A stretch of DNA of 7,673 bases from Gammaproteobacteria bacterium (GCA_027030565.1 JALVEU010000325.1:1-7673), one strand, 5' to 3'; numbered from the stretch's first letter, positions 1 to 6,019 are shown. The notes: generated from the letters alone by a model not told the origin. A program made the numbers and translations.

Positions 1-177
1 CTCACCGAACCAGTTGCACTGGATCTCGCCCTTGCTGTGCTTGTAGAGAACGATGGAGGGTCCTTCCTCCAGGATCTCGATGATCTCGCAATGGCACTCT
101 TCGTGGCGGCAGTGTCGCCCGATGAGATCTTGCAGGACGTCGACCAGATCTGCGGCCATCCGAACGGGTTCCGCCAT
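1..177 (-). CDS. Partial small Cys/His-rich protein of unknown function (C-terminal end outside window)
   Basis: I do not recognise this gene. Reading leftward from the ATG at 177-175, the frame stays open for 59 codons to the window edge, so the C-terminus is missing. Residues 8-20 look like an amphipathic helix. They are followed by a cluster C23-x-H25-xx-C28-x-C30 and a further C54, which could bind a metal or sit in a redox site; that is inference. The segment after the cluster (EIIEILEEGPSIVLYK) reads as beta strands with natural hydrophobic alternation, which supports real coding. The start is uncertain: no good Shine-Dalgarno precedes M1, and M7 (159-157) is an alternative. M1 overlaps the start codon of the divergent nudF, so its promoter would have to lie inside nudF. 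Confidence 0.6.
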   Translation of the reverse strand, partial: MAEPVRMAADLVDVLQDLIGRHCRHEECHCEIIEILEEGPSIVLYKHSKGEIQCNWFGE

Positions 178-766
178 GAAGTGGGAGATATTGGAACGCA
201 CCCTATGTTACCAGGGTTTTTTCCGGCTGGAACGCCTGCTCCTCCGGCATGCCCTGTTCAGGGGCGGGGAGACGCCGCCCCTGGTCCGCGAGCTGGTGTG
301 GAGTGCCGACGCTGTCGCAGTGCTCCCCTACGATCCGCGTCGCGACGCCGTGGTGTTGGTCGAGCAGTTCCGGGTGGGGGCCCTGGACAATCCGGCGGGA
401 CCCTGGATGCTGGAGATCGTGGCCGGCCTGCTGGACGAGGGCGAACGGCGCGAGGATGCCGCGGCCCGGGAAACCCGTGAAGAGACCGGCTGCCGGCTCC
501 TGGACCTGATCCCGATCCAAGAGTATTACTCGACGCCGGGCGGCTTCAAGGAGCGCGTCTCCCTCTATCTGGGGCGGGTGGATGCAGCAGAGGCCCGCGC
601 CCTCTCCGGCCGTGCCGATGAGGACGAGGACATTCGGGTGCACGTAATGGACGCCGAGGAGGCCATCGGCCGTATGAACCAGGGCCTGTTCGACTCGGCA
701 CAGCCCATCATCGCGCTCCAGTGGCTCGCGGCGCATCGCGATCTCGTGCGCGGTCGTTGGGGGTGA
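176..766 (+). CDS. nudF: ADP-ribose pyrophosphatase, Nudix family (NudF type)
   Basis: A 196-residue cytoplasmic Nudix hydrolase predicted to split ADP-ribose into AMP and ribose 5-phosphate with Mg2+. The Nudix box is complete: G84, E90, R98-E99, E102-E103 and G105 fit GX5EX7REUXEEXGU. P121 in the TPGG turn lies 16 residues after the box, the position typical of ADP-ribose pyrophosphatases. The N-terminal RTLCYQGFF and the late ADEDEDIRVHV and IIALQWL segments match my memory of E. coli NudF (209 aa). The frame is open upstream to 53, but that part (Ser/Arg-rich) does not resemble the family, so ATG 176 is chosen. Its Shine-Dalgarno is weak. The start overlaps that of the leftward gene at 177, and the gene is convergent with the secretin-like gene ending at 833. 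Confidence 0.93.
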   Translation: MKWEILERTLCYQGFFRLERLLLRHALFRGGETPPLVRELVWSADAVAVLPYDPRRDAVVLVEQFRVGALDNPAGPWMLEIVAGLLDEGERREDAAARETREETGCRLLDLIPIQEYYSTPGGFKERVSLYLGRVDAAEARALSGRADEDEDIRVHVMDAEEAIGRMNQGLFDSAQPIIALQWLAAHRDLVRGRWG

Positions 767-767
767 A

Positions 768-792
768 CGGCCGCCGGGGGCCGATGCGGCCG
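768..792. repeat. Inverted repeat between convergent genes, possible weak terminator
   Basis: CGGCCGC at 768-774 is matched by GCGGCCG at 786-792, a perfect 7 bp GC stem with an 11-base loop. It starts just after the nudF stop and lies about 40 bp beyond the stop of the convergent secretin-like gene. No T-run follows on either strand, so intrinsic termination would be weak. A Rho-dependent end or an accidental repeat in GC-rich DNA are alternatives. Confidence 0.35.
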
Positions 793-832
793 GGTTCGGG
801 CGGAGCGTGGTCCGCGTCGTTTCGGACGCCCC

Positions 833-1546
833 TCAGGGTTCCAGCCGGTCCACGCGGACCTGGACCAGCTCTCGCTGCTCGGTGCGTTGCACGTCCCACT
901 GCAGGAGGTCTCGATCGGTCCGCATGCGGCGCTCGCGGATCCCACCCAGTGTGATCCACTGGCCGAGATGTGCGGTGACCACGGTGTCGAGCTCGGATTC
1001 ACCGCGAGGCCCGGCGCTGCGCACGGTGAGCTGCACACGGTCCCCGCCCGTGAGCTGTGCGATGACTTCGAGCTCACCGGCCCCGCGCAGCAGAGCGGGA
1101 ACGCCCTCCACGGCGCGTACCGGCTGTTCCCGCCAGACCCGTCGGACCCGGTCCCGACTCTGCCCTTGTACGGTGACTCCGGGGCCGTCGGGTGCCCCTG
1201 CCTGCAGCCGTAGGTCCCCGGACTCGATCTGCACTCCAGCGCCGAAGGCGCGGTGCGCACCTGTGGTTTGCGGCGTTCGACGCACGGTGATGAGCAGATT
1301 CGCCGGAGCCTTGTCGATCCGGCGGATCAGGGCGCGGATCCGGGCGGCGGTCCCGGGGTCGGCCCGCAGGATCAGGTCCTGGCCCGAGGCGCTGAGGGCG
1401 TCTTCAGGGCCCAGAAGCGGCCGGATCACGGGCAACACCTCGGCCGCCATGCGGTGGTGCAGGGGGATCACGCTGATGTCCCCTGCGGCGGAGATGGCGG
1501 CCCAAGCCGTCGTCCAGAGTACCAGGAACGTGCGCCGCCCCAGCAT
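833..1546 (-). CDS. Exported truncated secretin-like protein (secretin N1-type domain)
   Basis: A 237-residue protein with a Sec-type signal peptide: R4-R5, hydrophobic residues 7-20, cleavage likely near AISAAG (about 22). Residues 25-90 have the pattern of a secretin N domain, with IPLHHRMAAEVLPVIRPLLG, then a short loop (ASGQDLILRADP), then a helix ending in IRRIDKAPANLLITV. Residues 165-235 are beta-rich, with GQWITLGGI at 195-203 recalling the first strands of a secretin domain. Family secretins usually exceed 400 residues and form outer-membrane pores; this protein has no room for the full barrel. It is probably a periplasmic secretin-like protein of unknown role. ATG 1546 is chosen because AGGAG lies 4 bases upstream and the signal peptide begins there. 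It is the last gene of the purB unit; no pilus or type II/III secretion gene is nearby. Confidence 0.75.
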   Translation of the reverse strand: MLGRRTFLVLWTTAWAAISAAGDISVIPLHHRMAAEVLPVIRPLLGPEDALSASGQDLILRADPGTAARIRALIRRIDKAPANLLITVRRTPQTTGAHRAFGAGVQIESGDLRLQAGAPDGPGVTVQGQSRDRVRRVWREQPVRAVEGVPALLRGAGELEVIAQLTGGDRVQLTVRSAGPRGESELDTVVTAHLGQWITLGGIRERRMRTDRDLLQWDVQRTEQRELVQVRVDRLEP

Positions 1547-1550
1547 CGAG

Positions 1551-1557
1551 CTCCTCA
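1551..1557 (-). promoter_or_regulatory. Shine-Dalgarno overlapping the upstream stop codon (translational coupling)
   Basis: On the minus strand TGAGGAG contains the stop TGA of the DUF7931-like gene (1557-1555) and the AGGAG ribosome binding site of the secretin-like gene, which starts at 1546 after a 4-base spacer. The overlap suggests the two proteins are translated in a coupled way. It also decides the downstream start over the in-frame upstream codons to 1603. Confidence 0.7.
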
Positions 1558-2085
1558 GACGCCGAGCCGGCGCAGGTCGGGGTCCAAGACGGCCGAGACC
1601 CACATGATCTCGAACTCCCCGCTCAGCTCTCGGAGCTCCTGCGCCGCGGAGAACCAGGCTGTGGCGGTGTATCGGTCCGGGTGCGGCATGCGCATGAGAC
1701 CGGCCTCGTCGGCCAGGAGCCAGGTCTCATGGAAGCCCGCGAAGTCCTCGCTCTGCCTGCGGATCGCCATGCGGCTGCTGAGGCGTTGCGAGAGTCTGAG
1801 CAGCGGGTGATCCACCCGTGCGAGGGCCCGGGCATCCTGGACCAAGACGCGCACCCGCGCACGGCGGTGCGCGCGCAAGAAGGCCGAGAGGGTGGACTCC
1901 AGCCTTGGATCGCCAAAGATCCGGAGGTCCAGGCGCGGCGCGGCGATCCAGACGCGGTCGCGTGCCTGACGGCTCAGTGCCCACACCGCCTCGCGCACCA
2001 CTTCGCGGCCCTCGAGCGGGATCTCCCCGGGGGTCTCACCCAAACGAGCGGCACGCAGTGGTTCCGTGGAGGCGTTTGTGCCCAT
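1555..2085 (-). CDS. DUF7931-like protein (PLD-fold-like, no HKD catalytic motif)
   Basis: A 176-residue predicted cytoplasmic protein. Residues 28-80 read as helix-strand (VVREAVWALSRQARDRVWIAAP), then a helix with LSAFLRAHRRARVRVLVQD. A segment HPLLRLSQRLSSRMAIRR follows at 93-110. This layout matches my memory of the DUF7931 domain, a phospholipase-D-like fold often found alone or fused to acetyltransferases in gammaproteobacteria. The catalytic HxK motif of active PLD enzymes is not visible, so a binding rather than hydrolytic role is inferred. H119-E120 and D136 are the only obvious polar candidates. The frame is open far upstream, but that part runs antiphase through purB; ATG 2085 lies 5 bases after the purB stop. 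The stop overlaps the next ribosome binding site. Molecular function is unknown. Confidence 0.72.
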   Translation of the reverse strand: MGTNASTEPLRAARLGETPGEIPLEGREVVREAVWALSRQARDRVWIAAPRLDLRIFGDPRLESTLSAFLRAHRRARVRVLVQDARALARVDHPLLRLSQRLSSRMAIRRQSEDFAGFHETWLLADEAGLMRMPHPDRYTATAWFSAAQELRELSGEFEIMWVSAVLDPDLRRLGV

Positions 2086-2090
2086 GGTAT

Positions 2091-3461
2091 TCAGGTGAGC
2101 CGCCGGGCCAGGACAGTGGCGTCGCCTGTGTAGCGTTCGGGGGTGAGTGAAAGGAGCTCGGCCTTGGCCTGCTCGGGGATGGGCAGGTTCTGGATGAAAC
2201 GGCGCAGGGTTTGGGGGTCGATGCGCCGGCCGCGAGTCAATTCCTTGAGCCGTTCGTAAGGGCGGTCGACGCCGTAGCGGCGCATCACCGTTTGTACGGC
2301 CTCGGCGAGGACCTCCCAATTCTCCTCCAGGTCCTGCGCCATGCGCTGCGGATCCACCTCGAGCTTGTCCAGGCCGCGCAGCACGGACTGGTAGGCGATG
2401 AGGCTGTGCGCAAAACCCACCCCCAAGTTGCGCAGCACCGTGGAATCGGTGAGGTCGCGCTGCCAACGCGAGACGGGGAGCTTGGCAGCGAGGTGGGCGA
2501 ACAGGGCGTTGGCCAGACCCAGGTTGCCCTCCGCATTCTCGAAATCGATGGGATTGACCTTGTGGGGCATGGTGCTGGAACCCACCTCGCCGGCCACGGT
2601 CCTCTGCCGGAAGTAGCCCAATGCGATGTAGCCCCAGGCATCCCGACACCAGTCGGTGAGGATCGTGTTGAACCGTGCAATGGCGTCGAACAGCTCGGCC
2701 ATGTAGTCGTGCGGCTCGATCTGCGTGGTGTAAGGATTCCAGGCGAGGCCCAGCGACACCACGAAATCCTGCGCCAGGGACTCCCAGTCGGCCTGCGGAT
2801 AGGCCACCCGGTGCGCATTGTAGTTGCCCACTGCACCGTTCATCTTGCCCATGAGGCGGACCTCGGCCACCTGACTGCGCTGGCGTTGCAGCCGATGGAC
2901 GAAGTTGGCGATCTCCTTGCCCATGGTGGTGGGAGAGGCCGGCTGGCCGTGCGTGCGGGACAGCATGGGCTGTGCGGCCAGCTCGTGAGCCATGGAACGC
3001 AGCACGTCGATCAGGCGGTCCATGGCGGGGAGCAGGAGGGTCTCCCGTCCCGCCCGCAGCATGAGGGCGTAGGCCAGGTTGTTGATGTCCTCGGAGGTGC
3101 AGGCGAAGTGGAAGAACTCGCGCACGGGTGCGAGCTCTTCGTGCCCGGCCGTTCGTTCCTTGAGGAAGTACTCGACCGCCTTGACGTCGTGGTTGGTAGT
3201 GCGCTCGATCTCCTTGACGCGCCGGGCATCGGCCTCGGAGAAGTCTTCGGCCACGGCATCCAGGAAGGCGCGCGCCTCGCGCGAGAGCGGTGGGACCTCG
3301 GCGATGGCGGGATGTGCCGCCAAGGCCTGCAGCCAGCGGACCTCGACGAGTACGCGGTGGCGGATGAGGCCGAACTCACTGAAGATGGGGCGCAGGGCGG
3401 CGGTCTTGCCGGCGTAGCGCCCATCGATCGGGGAGACGGCGGTGAGAGGGCTGAGCTCCAT
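2091..3461 (-). CDS. purB: Adenylosuccinate lyase
   Basis: A 456-residue enzyme, the same length as E. coli PurB and collinear with it as I recall that sequence. It cleaves SAICAR to AICAR and adenylosuccinate to AMP, releasing fumarate each time, in purine biosynthesis in the cytosol. Visible motifs are ERTTNHDVKAVEYFLKE (86-102), FACTSEDINNLAYALML (119-135), SRTHGQP (168-174) with the general acid H171, and the superfamily signature GSSTMPHKVNP (294-304) with catalytic S295. The C-terminal NWEVLAEAVQTVMRRYG (381-397) is also typical. No broken or missing key residue is seen. The start has a family-standard MELSxLTAVSPxDGRY but no clear Shine-Dalgarno. It heads the unit with the DUF7931-like and secretin-like genes and diverges from fumC. 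Confidence 0.98.
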   Translation of the reverse strand: MELSPLTAVSPIDGRYAGKTAALRPIFSEFGLIRHRVLVEVRWLQALAAHPAIAEVPPLSREARAFLDAVAEDFSEADARRVKEIERTTNHDVKAVEYFLKERTAGHEELAPVREFFHFACTSEDINNLAYALMLRAGRETLLLPAMDRLIDVLRSMAHELAAQPMLSRTHGQPASPTTMGKEIANFVHRLQRQRSQVAEVRLMGKMNGAVGNYNAHRVAYPQADWESLAQDFVVSLGLAWNPYTTQIEPHDYMAELFDAIARFNTILTDWCRDAWGYIALGYFRQRTVAGEVGSSTMPHKVNPIDFENAEGNLGLANALFAHLAAKLPVSRWQRDLTDSTVLRNLGVGFAHSLIAYQSVLRGLDKLEVDPQRMAQDLEENWEVLAEAVQTVMRRYGVDRPYERLKELTRGRRIDPQTLRRFIQNLPIPEQAKAELLSLTPERYTGDATVLARRLT

Positions 3462-3494
3462 ACGGAGGGTCGAGGCTGGCCGGACCGGGCGCTG

Positions 3495-3502
3495 AGTATA
3501 CT
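3495..3502. promoter_or_regulatory. Palindromic -10 element, candidate bidirectional purB/fumC promoter
   Basis: AGTATACT is its own reverse complement and yields TATACT, one mismatch from TATAAT, on both strands (3497-3502 plus, 3500-3495 minus). It is the only AT-rich patch in the 70 bp between purB and fumC. Expected starts near 3509 and 3488 would leave leaders of roughly 23 and 27 bases. No good -35 hexamer is found at 16-18 bp on either side, so an activator or weak constitutive use is possible. Confidence 0.5.
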
Positions 3503-3531
3503 ACGCGCCTGCGCGCAACGAGGGCCGAACC

Positions 3532-4959
3532 ATGACACAGCGCGAATATCGGACCGAGCGGGACAGCATGGGCGAGGTGCGTGTGCCGGCCGAGGCCTTG
3601 TACGGTGCCCAGACGCAACGCGCGGTCGACAACTTTCCCATCAGCGGATTGCGCATGCCTCGCCTGTTCATCCGCGCGCTCGGCCTGGTCAAGGCGGCGT
3701 GCGCGCGGGTCAACGCGGAGCTGGGTGCCCTGGAGCCGGATTTGGCGGAGGCCATCGAGCGCGCCGCCAATGCGGTGGCCAGCGGGGAATACGATGGACA
3801 TTTCCCGGTCGACGTGTTCCAGACCGGGTCCGGTACGAGCACCAACATGAACGCCAACGAGGTCATCGCCCGACTGGCCAGTGAGTCCCTGGGCCGGCCC
3901 GTACATCCCAACGACCACGTCAACCGCAGTCAGAGCTCCAACGACGTGATCCCCACGGCGTTGCATGTGAGCGCGGCGTTGGGATTGGAGGAGCAACTCC
4001 TACCCGCGCTGCGCCTGTTGGCGGCGATGATCGAGCGCAAGGCCGAGGCGCTGCGTGAGGTGGTCAAGACCGGGCGCACGCACCTGATGGACGCGCTGCC
4101 GCTGACGCTGGCGCAGGAGCTCGGCGGCTGGGCGGCACAGGTGCGCTATGGCATCGAGCGCATCGAGACCACGCAGCCGCGGATCCACGAACTCGCCATC
4201 GGTGGCACGGCAGTGGGCACCGGTCTCAACGCGCCGCAGGGCTTCGGCGAGCGGGTGGCCGAGGAGCTCGCACGCGTCTGCCGCCTGCCGTTTCGGCGCA
4301 AGCCCAACCTGTTCGAGGCGCTCAGCGCCCAGGATGCCGCTGTAGAACTCTCAGGGCAGCTGCGCACGGTGGCCGTGAGCCTCATGAAGATCGCCAACGA
4401 CCTGCGCTGGATGAACTCGGGCCCGTTGGCCGGACTCGCCGAGATCCGGCTGCCCGCACTGCAGCCCGGGAGCAGCATCATGCCCGGCAAGGTCAACCCG
4501 GTGATTCCCGAGGCCGTAACCATGGTCTGTGCGCAGGTCGTCGGCAACGATGCCACCATCACGCTGGCCGGGCAGTCGGGCAATTTTCAGCTCAACGTCA
4601 TGTTGCCGGTGACGGCCTACAATCTGCTGCAAGCCATCGAGATCCTTGCAAGCGCCTCGACCCTGTTGGCCGACAGTGCGGTGGAGGGCTTCCAGGTCAA
4701 TGAGGCTCGTATTCGTGCGGCCCTGGACCGCAATCCCATCTTGGTGACAGCCCTGAATCCCATCATCGGCTATGACCGGGCGGCAGCCATCGCCAAGCGC
4801 GCCTATGCCGAGGGGCGCCCGATCCTGGAGGTGGCCCGGGAGATGACCGATCTGTCCGACGCCGAGTTGCGGCGCCTGCTGGACCCGCGGCGCTTGTGTG
4901 GCGAAACCGGACCCCTTTCATCGGGTCAAACCGTTGCGCCCGACGGAAACACCACATGA
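3532..4959 (+). CDS. fumC: Fumarate hydratase, class II
   Basis: A 475-residue iron-independent fumarase that interconverts fumarate and L-malate in the TCA cycle in the cytosol. Motifs in order are AEALYGAQTQRAVDNFPIS (20-38), TGSGTSTNMN (98-107), HPNDHVNRSQSSND (125-138), GRTHLMDALP (181-190) with H184, ELAIGGTAVGTGLNAP (220-235), and GSSIMPGKVNP (313-323) with the catalytic serine S314. AQTQR and GRTHLMDA fit fumarase better than aspartase. The opening EYRTERDSMGEVRVPA recalls the mycobacterial-style FumC more than the E. coli form; this is from memory. GAGGG at 3520-3524 sits 7 bases before the ATG and supports the start. The last 20 or so residues form a polar tail that I cannot place. 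It diverges from purB and shares a 70 bp promoter region with it. Confidence 0.97.
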   Translation: MTQREYRTERDSMGEVRVPAEALYGAQTQRAVDNFPISGLRMPRLFIRALGLVKAACARVNAELGALEPDLAEAIERAANAVASGEYDGHFPVDVFQTGSGTSTNMNANEVIARLASESLGRPVHPNDHVNRSQSSNDVIPTALHVSAALGLEEQLLPALRLLAAMIERKAEALREVVKTGRTHLMDALPLTLAQELGGWAAQVRYGIERIETTQPRIHELAIGGTAVGTGLNAPQGFGERVAEELARVCRLPFRRKPNLFEALSAQDAAVELSGQLRTVAVSLMKIANDLRWMNSGPLAGLAEIRLPALQPGSSIMPGKVNPVIPEAVTMVCAQVVGNDATITLAGQSGNFQLNVMLPVTAYNLLQAIEILASASTLLADSAVEGFQVNEARIRAALDRNPILVTALNPIIGYDRAAAIAKRAYAEGRPILEVAREMTDLSDAELRRLLDPRRLCGETGPLSSGQTVAPDGNTT

Positions 4960-4972
4960 CACAAGGGGTCAT

Positions 4973-4989
4973 CCGGGTAGGCTAACCGG
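4973..4989. repeat. Imperfect palindrome upstream of the rhodanese gene
   Basis: CCGGGTAGGCTAACCGG is nearly symmetric (CCGG-TA/TA-CCGG arms) and lies in the 62 bp between fumC and the rhodanese gene. No T-run follows, so it is not an intrinsic terminator. An operator is possible but unsupported. The gap otherwise holds only the ribosome binding site AGGGGGA at 5008-5014, so the two genes may be co-transcribed. Confidence 0.25.
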
Positions 4990-5021
4990 CGAACGGAAAT
5001 TGCCGATAGGGGGACCGAATC

Positions 5022-5837
5022 ATGAGCAAACGGAGATTGCTATGGGTCGGAGCGGCGCTGGTCTGGTTCGCCTCCATTGGGTTGGCGACCGCCGCAGAGG
5101 ACTTTCCGGGGCGGGCGATGTACTGGTCTGTGCCGGTGATCGGCACCGAGGAGCTCGCCCGGAGGTTTCCGGAATTCAGCATCGTGGACGTGCGCTCGGC
5201 CTATGAATACAACACCCTGCACATCAAGGGTGCCACCAACATCCCCTTGTCCAGTCGGGGCTTCGTGGACGCTGTTCGCGAGCTGGTCAGGGCCGAGGGC
5301 AAGCCGGTGGTCTTCTACTGCAATGGTCATACCTGCATGAAGTCCTATCAGGCGGCCACCAAGGCGCAGAAGGCCGGGCTCACGCAGGTCTACGCCTATG
5401 ACAGCGGTATCTTCGACTGGGTCAAGGCATATCCCGAGCAGGGTGTGTTCCTCGGGAAGTCACCGGTGCCCTTGGACCGGCTGCTGAGCAAGGAGCAGCT
5501 CCAGGCGCACATGCTGCCGCCTGCGGAGTTTGCCAAGCGGGCCCGCGCAGAGAACGGGATCATCCTGGACGTGCGGGATCCGGCGCAGCGCGAGGGGATT
5601 TCCCTGTTCCTCGGCCGCGAGCGCGACGTGCCGCTCGACAACCAGGCCATCGCCAAATACGTCCATCAAGCCAAGAAGGAAGGCCGGCCCCTGTTCATCC
5701 TGGACGCCGTGGGCAAGCAGGTGCGCTGGCTCCAGTACTTCCTTGAGCAGGAGGGACTGCATGACTACTACTTCATGCAGGGCGGCGCCAGGGCGTTCCT
5801 GCGAGACTTGATCGCAGGCGAAATCGGCAGCGGATGA
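5022..5837 (+). CDS. Exported tandem rhodanese-like protein, second domain inactive
   Basis: A 271-residue protein with a Sec signal peptide: K3-R4-R5, hydrophobic core 6-21, cleavage likely after ATAA at 25. The first rhodanese domain (about 38-145) has IVDVRSAYEYNTLHIKGATN (54-73) and an active-site loop starting at C100 in CNGHTC. The second (about 160-265) has ILDVRD (181-186), but the loop position reads LDAVGKQVRW with D228 in place of the cysteine. The likely role is periplasmic sulfane-sulfur transfer or binding by the first domain, with the second as a structural or docking domain. This is known for tandem rhodaneses in general and inferred here. C105 could form a disulfide or relay persulfide with C100. 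No lipobox cysteine is present. AGGGGGA at 5008-5014 supports the start. It follows fumC by 62 bp. Confidence 0.9.
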   Translation: MSKRRLLWVGAALVWFASIGLATAAEDFPGRAMYWSVPVIGTEELARRFPEFSIVDVRSAYEYNTLHIKGATNIPLSSRGFVDAVRELVRAEGKPVVFYCNGHTCMKSYQAATKAQKAGLTQVYAYDSGIFDWVKAYPEQGVFLGKSPVPLDRLLSKEQLQAHMLPPAEFAKRARAENGIILDVRDPAQREGISLFLGRERDVPLDNQAIAKYVHQAKKEGRPLFILDAVGKQVRWLQYFLEQEGLHDYYFMQGGARAFLRDLIAGEIGSG

Positions 5838-5863
5838 GGGGCGGCCACGGGTGTCACCGCCCC
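5838..5863 (+). terminator. GC stem directly after the rhodanese stop, weak terminator candidate
   Basis: GGGGCGG at 5838-5844 pairs with CCGCCCC at 5857-5863 around a 12-base loop, starting at the base after the TGA stop. Only CTT follows, so there is no proper U-tract. It may protect the 3' end or assist Rho-dependent termination. A TTGGCA at 5865-5870 just beyond it could be a -35 element for the next gene, but no matching -10 is obvious. Confidence 0.4.
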
Positions 5864-5885
5864 CTTGGCAAGGACGTAGCGCACG

Positions 5886-5923
5886 GTTTACCGATGTAAA
5901 AAAACCACGCGGCTGTGGTAAAC
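5886..5923. promoter_or_regulatory. Nested inverted repeats in the leader, possible operator or alternative hairpins
   Basis: Three inverted repeats overlap here. GTTTACC (5886-5892) matches GGTAAAC (5917-5923). TTTAC-CGAT-GTAAA spans 5887-5900. ACCAC (5904-5908) pairs with GTGGT (5915-5919) around a 6-base loop. The arms share bases, so RNA forms would exclude one another. The stretch is the AT-richest of the gap and carries a run of seven A (5898-5904). It may be an operator/promoter or part of a structured leader for the gene at 6020; the sequence alone does not decide. Confidence 0.35.
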
Positions 5924-5939
5924 TTCCGACAAGCCATTG

Positions 5940-5972
5940 GGGGGGCACGGTCGCGGCAGGGCCGTGCCTCCC
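5940..5972 (+). promoter_or_regulatory. Strong leader hairpin upstream of the exported Ca-loop protein gene
   Basis: GGGGGGCACGG at 5940-5950 pairs with CCGTGCCTCCC at 5962-5972, eleven base pairs with one G-U, around an 11-base loop. The hairpin ends 47 bases before the ATG at 6020. No T-run follows, so it is not a classic terminator. If transcription starts upstream it would sit in the 5' untranslated region and could stabilise or attenuate the message. No known riboswitch consensus was recognised. Confidence 0.45.
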
Positions 5973-6019
5973 GGATATCAGGAAGCGTGCAACGACCTTT
6001 CGACTCGGGAGAATGGAAC

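Noticed and set aside
200..217. ACCCT-N8-AGGGT inverted repeat inside nudF
   Set aside because: Five-base arms within codons of a conserved segment. It could be an operator for the divergent gene, but nothing else supports it.
807..1607. 266-codon plus-strand open frame opposite the secretin-like gene
   Set aside because: Arg/Ser-rich composition typical of a shadow frame. The minus strand has a signal peptide, a good ribosome binding site and domain-like sequence.
2086..2649. N-terminal extension of the DUF7931-like frame into purB
   Set aside because: The 188 extra residues are Pro/Arg/Gly-rich shadow of purB. ATG 2085 lies just after the purB stop and begins family-like sequence.
2211..3884. 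557-codon plus-strand open frame antisense to purB and running into fumC
   Set aside because: It is opposite a collinear PurB and overlaps fumC in another frame. The translation (His/Gly/Val/Leu-rich) matches no family, so it is a by-product of GC-rich third positions.
4964..4972. Possible fumC terminator in the fumC-rhodanese gap
   Set aside because: The only local repeats are short (TGAC/GTCA) and no T-run follows, so a terminator call is not supported.
5862..5897. GTAGCGCACGGTTTACCGATG resembling the 3' end of a c-di-GMP-I (GEMM) riboswitch
   Set aside because: The upstream conserved parts of GEMM (AGGGCAAACC, GAAA tetraloop, GACGCAAAGCC) are absent and the space upstream is coding, so the likeness is accidental.
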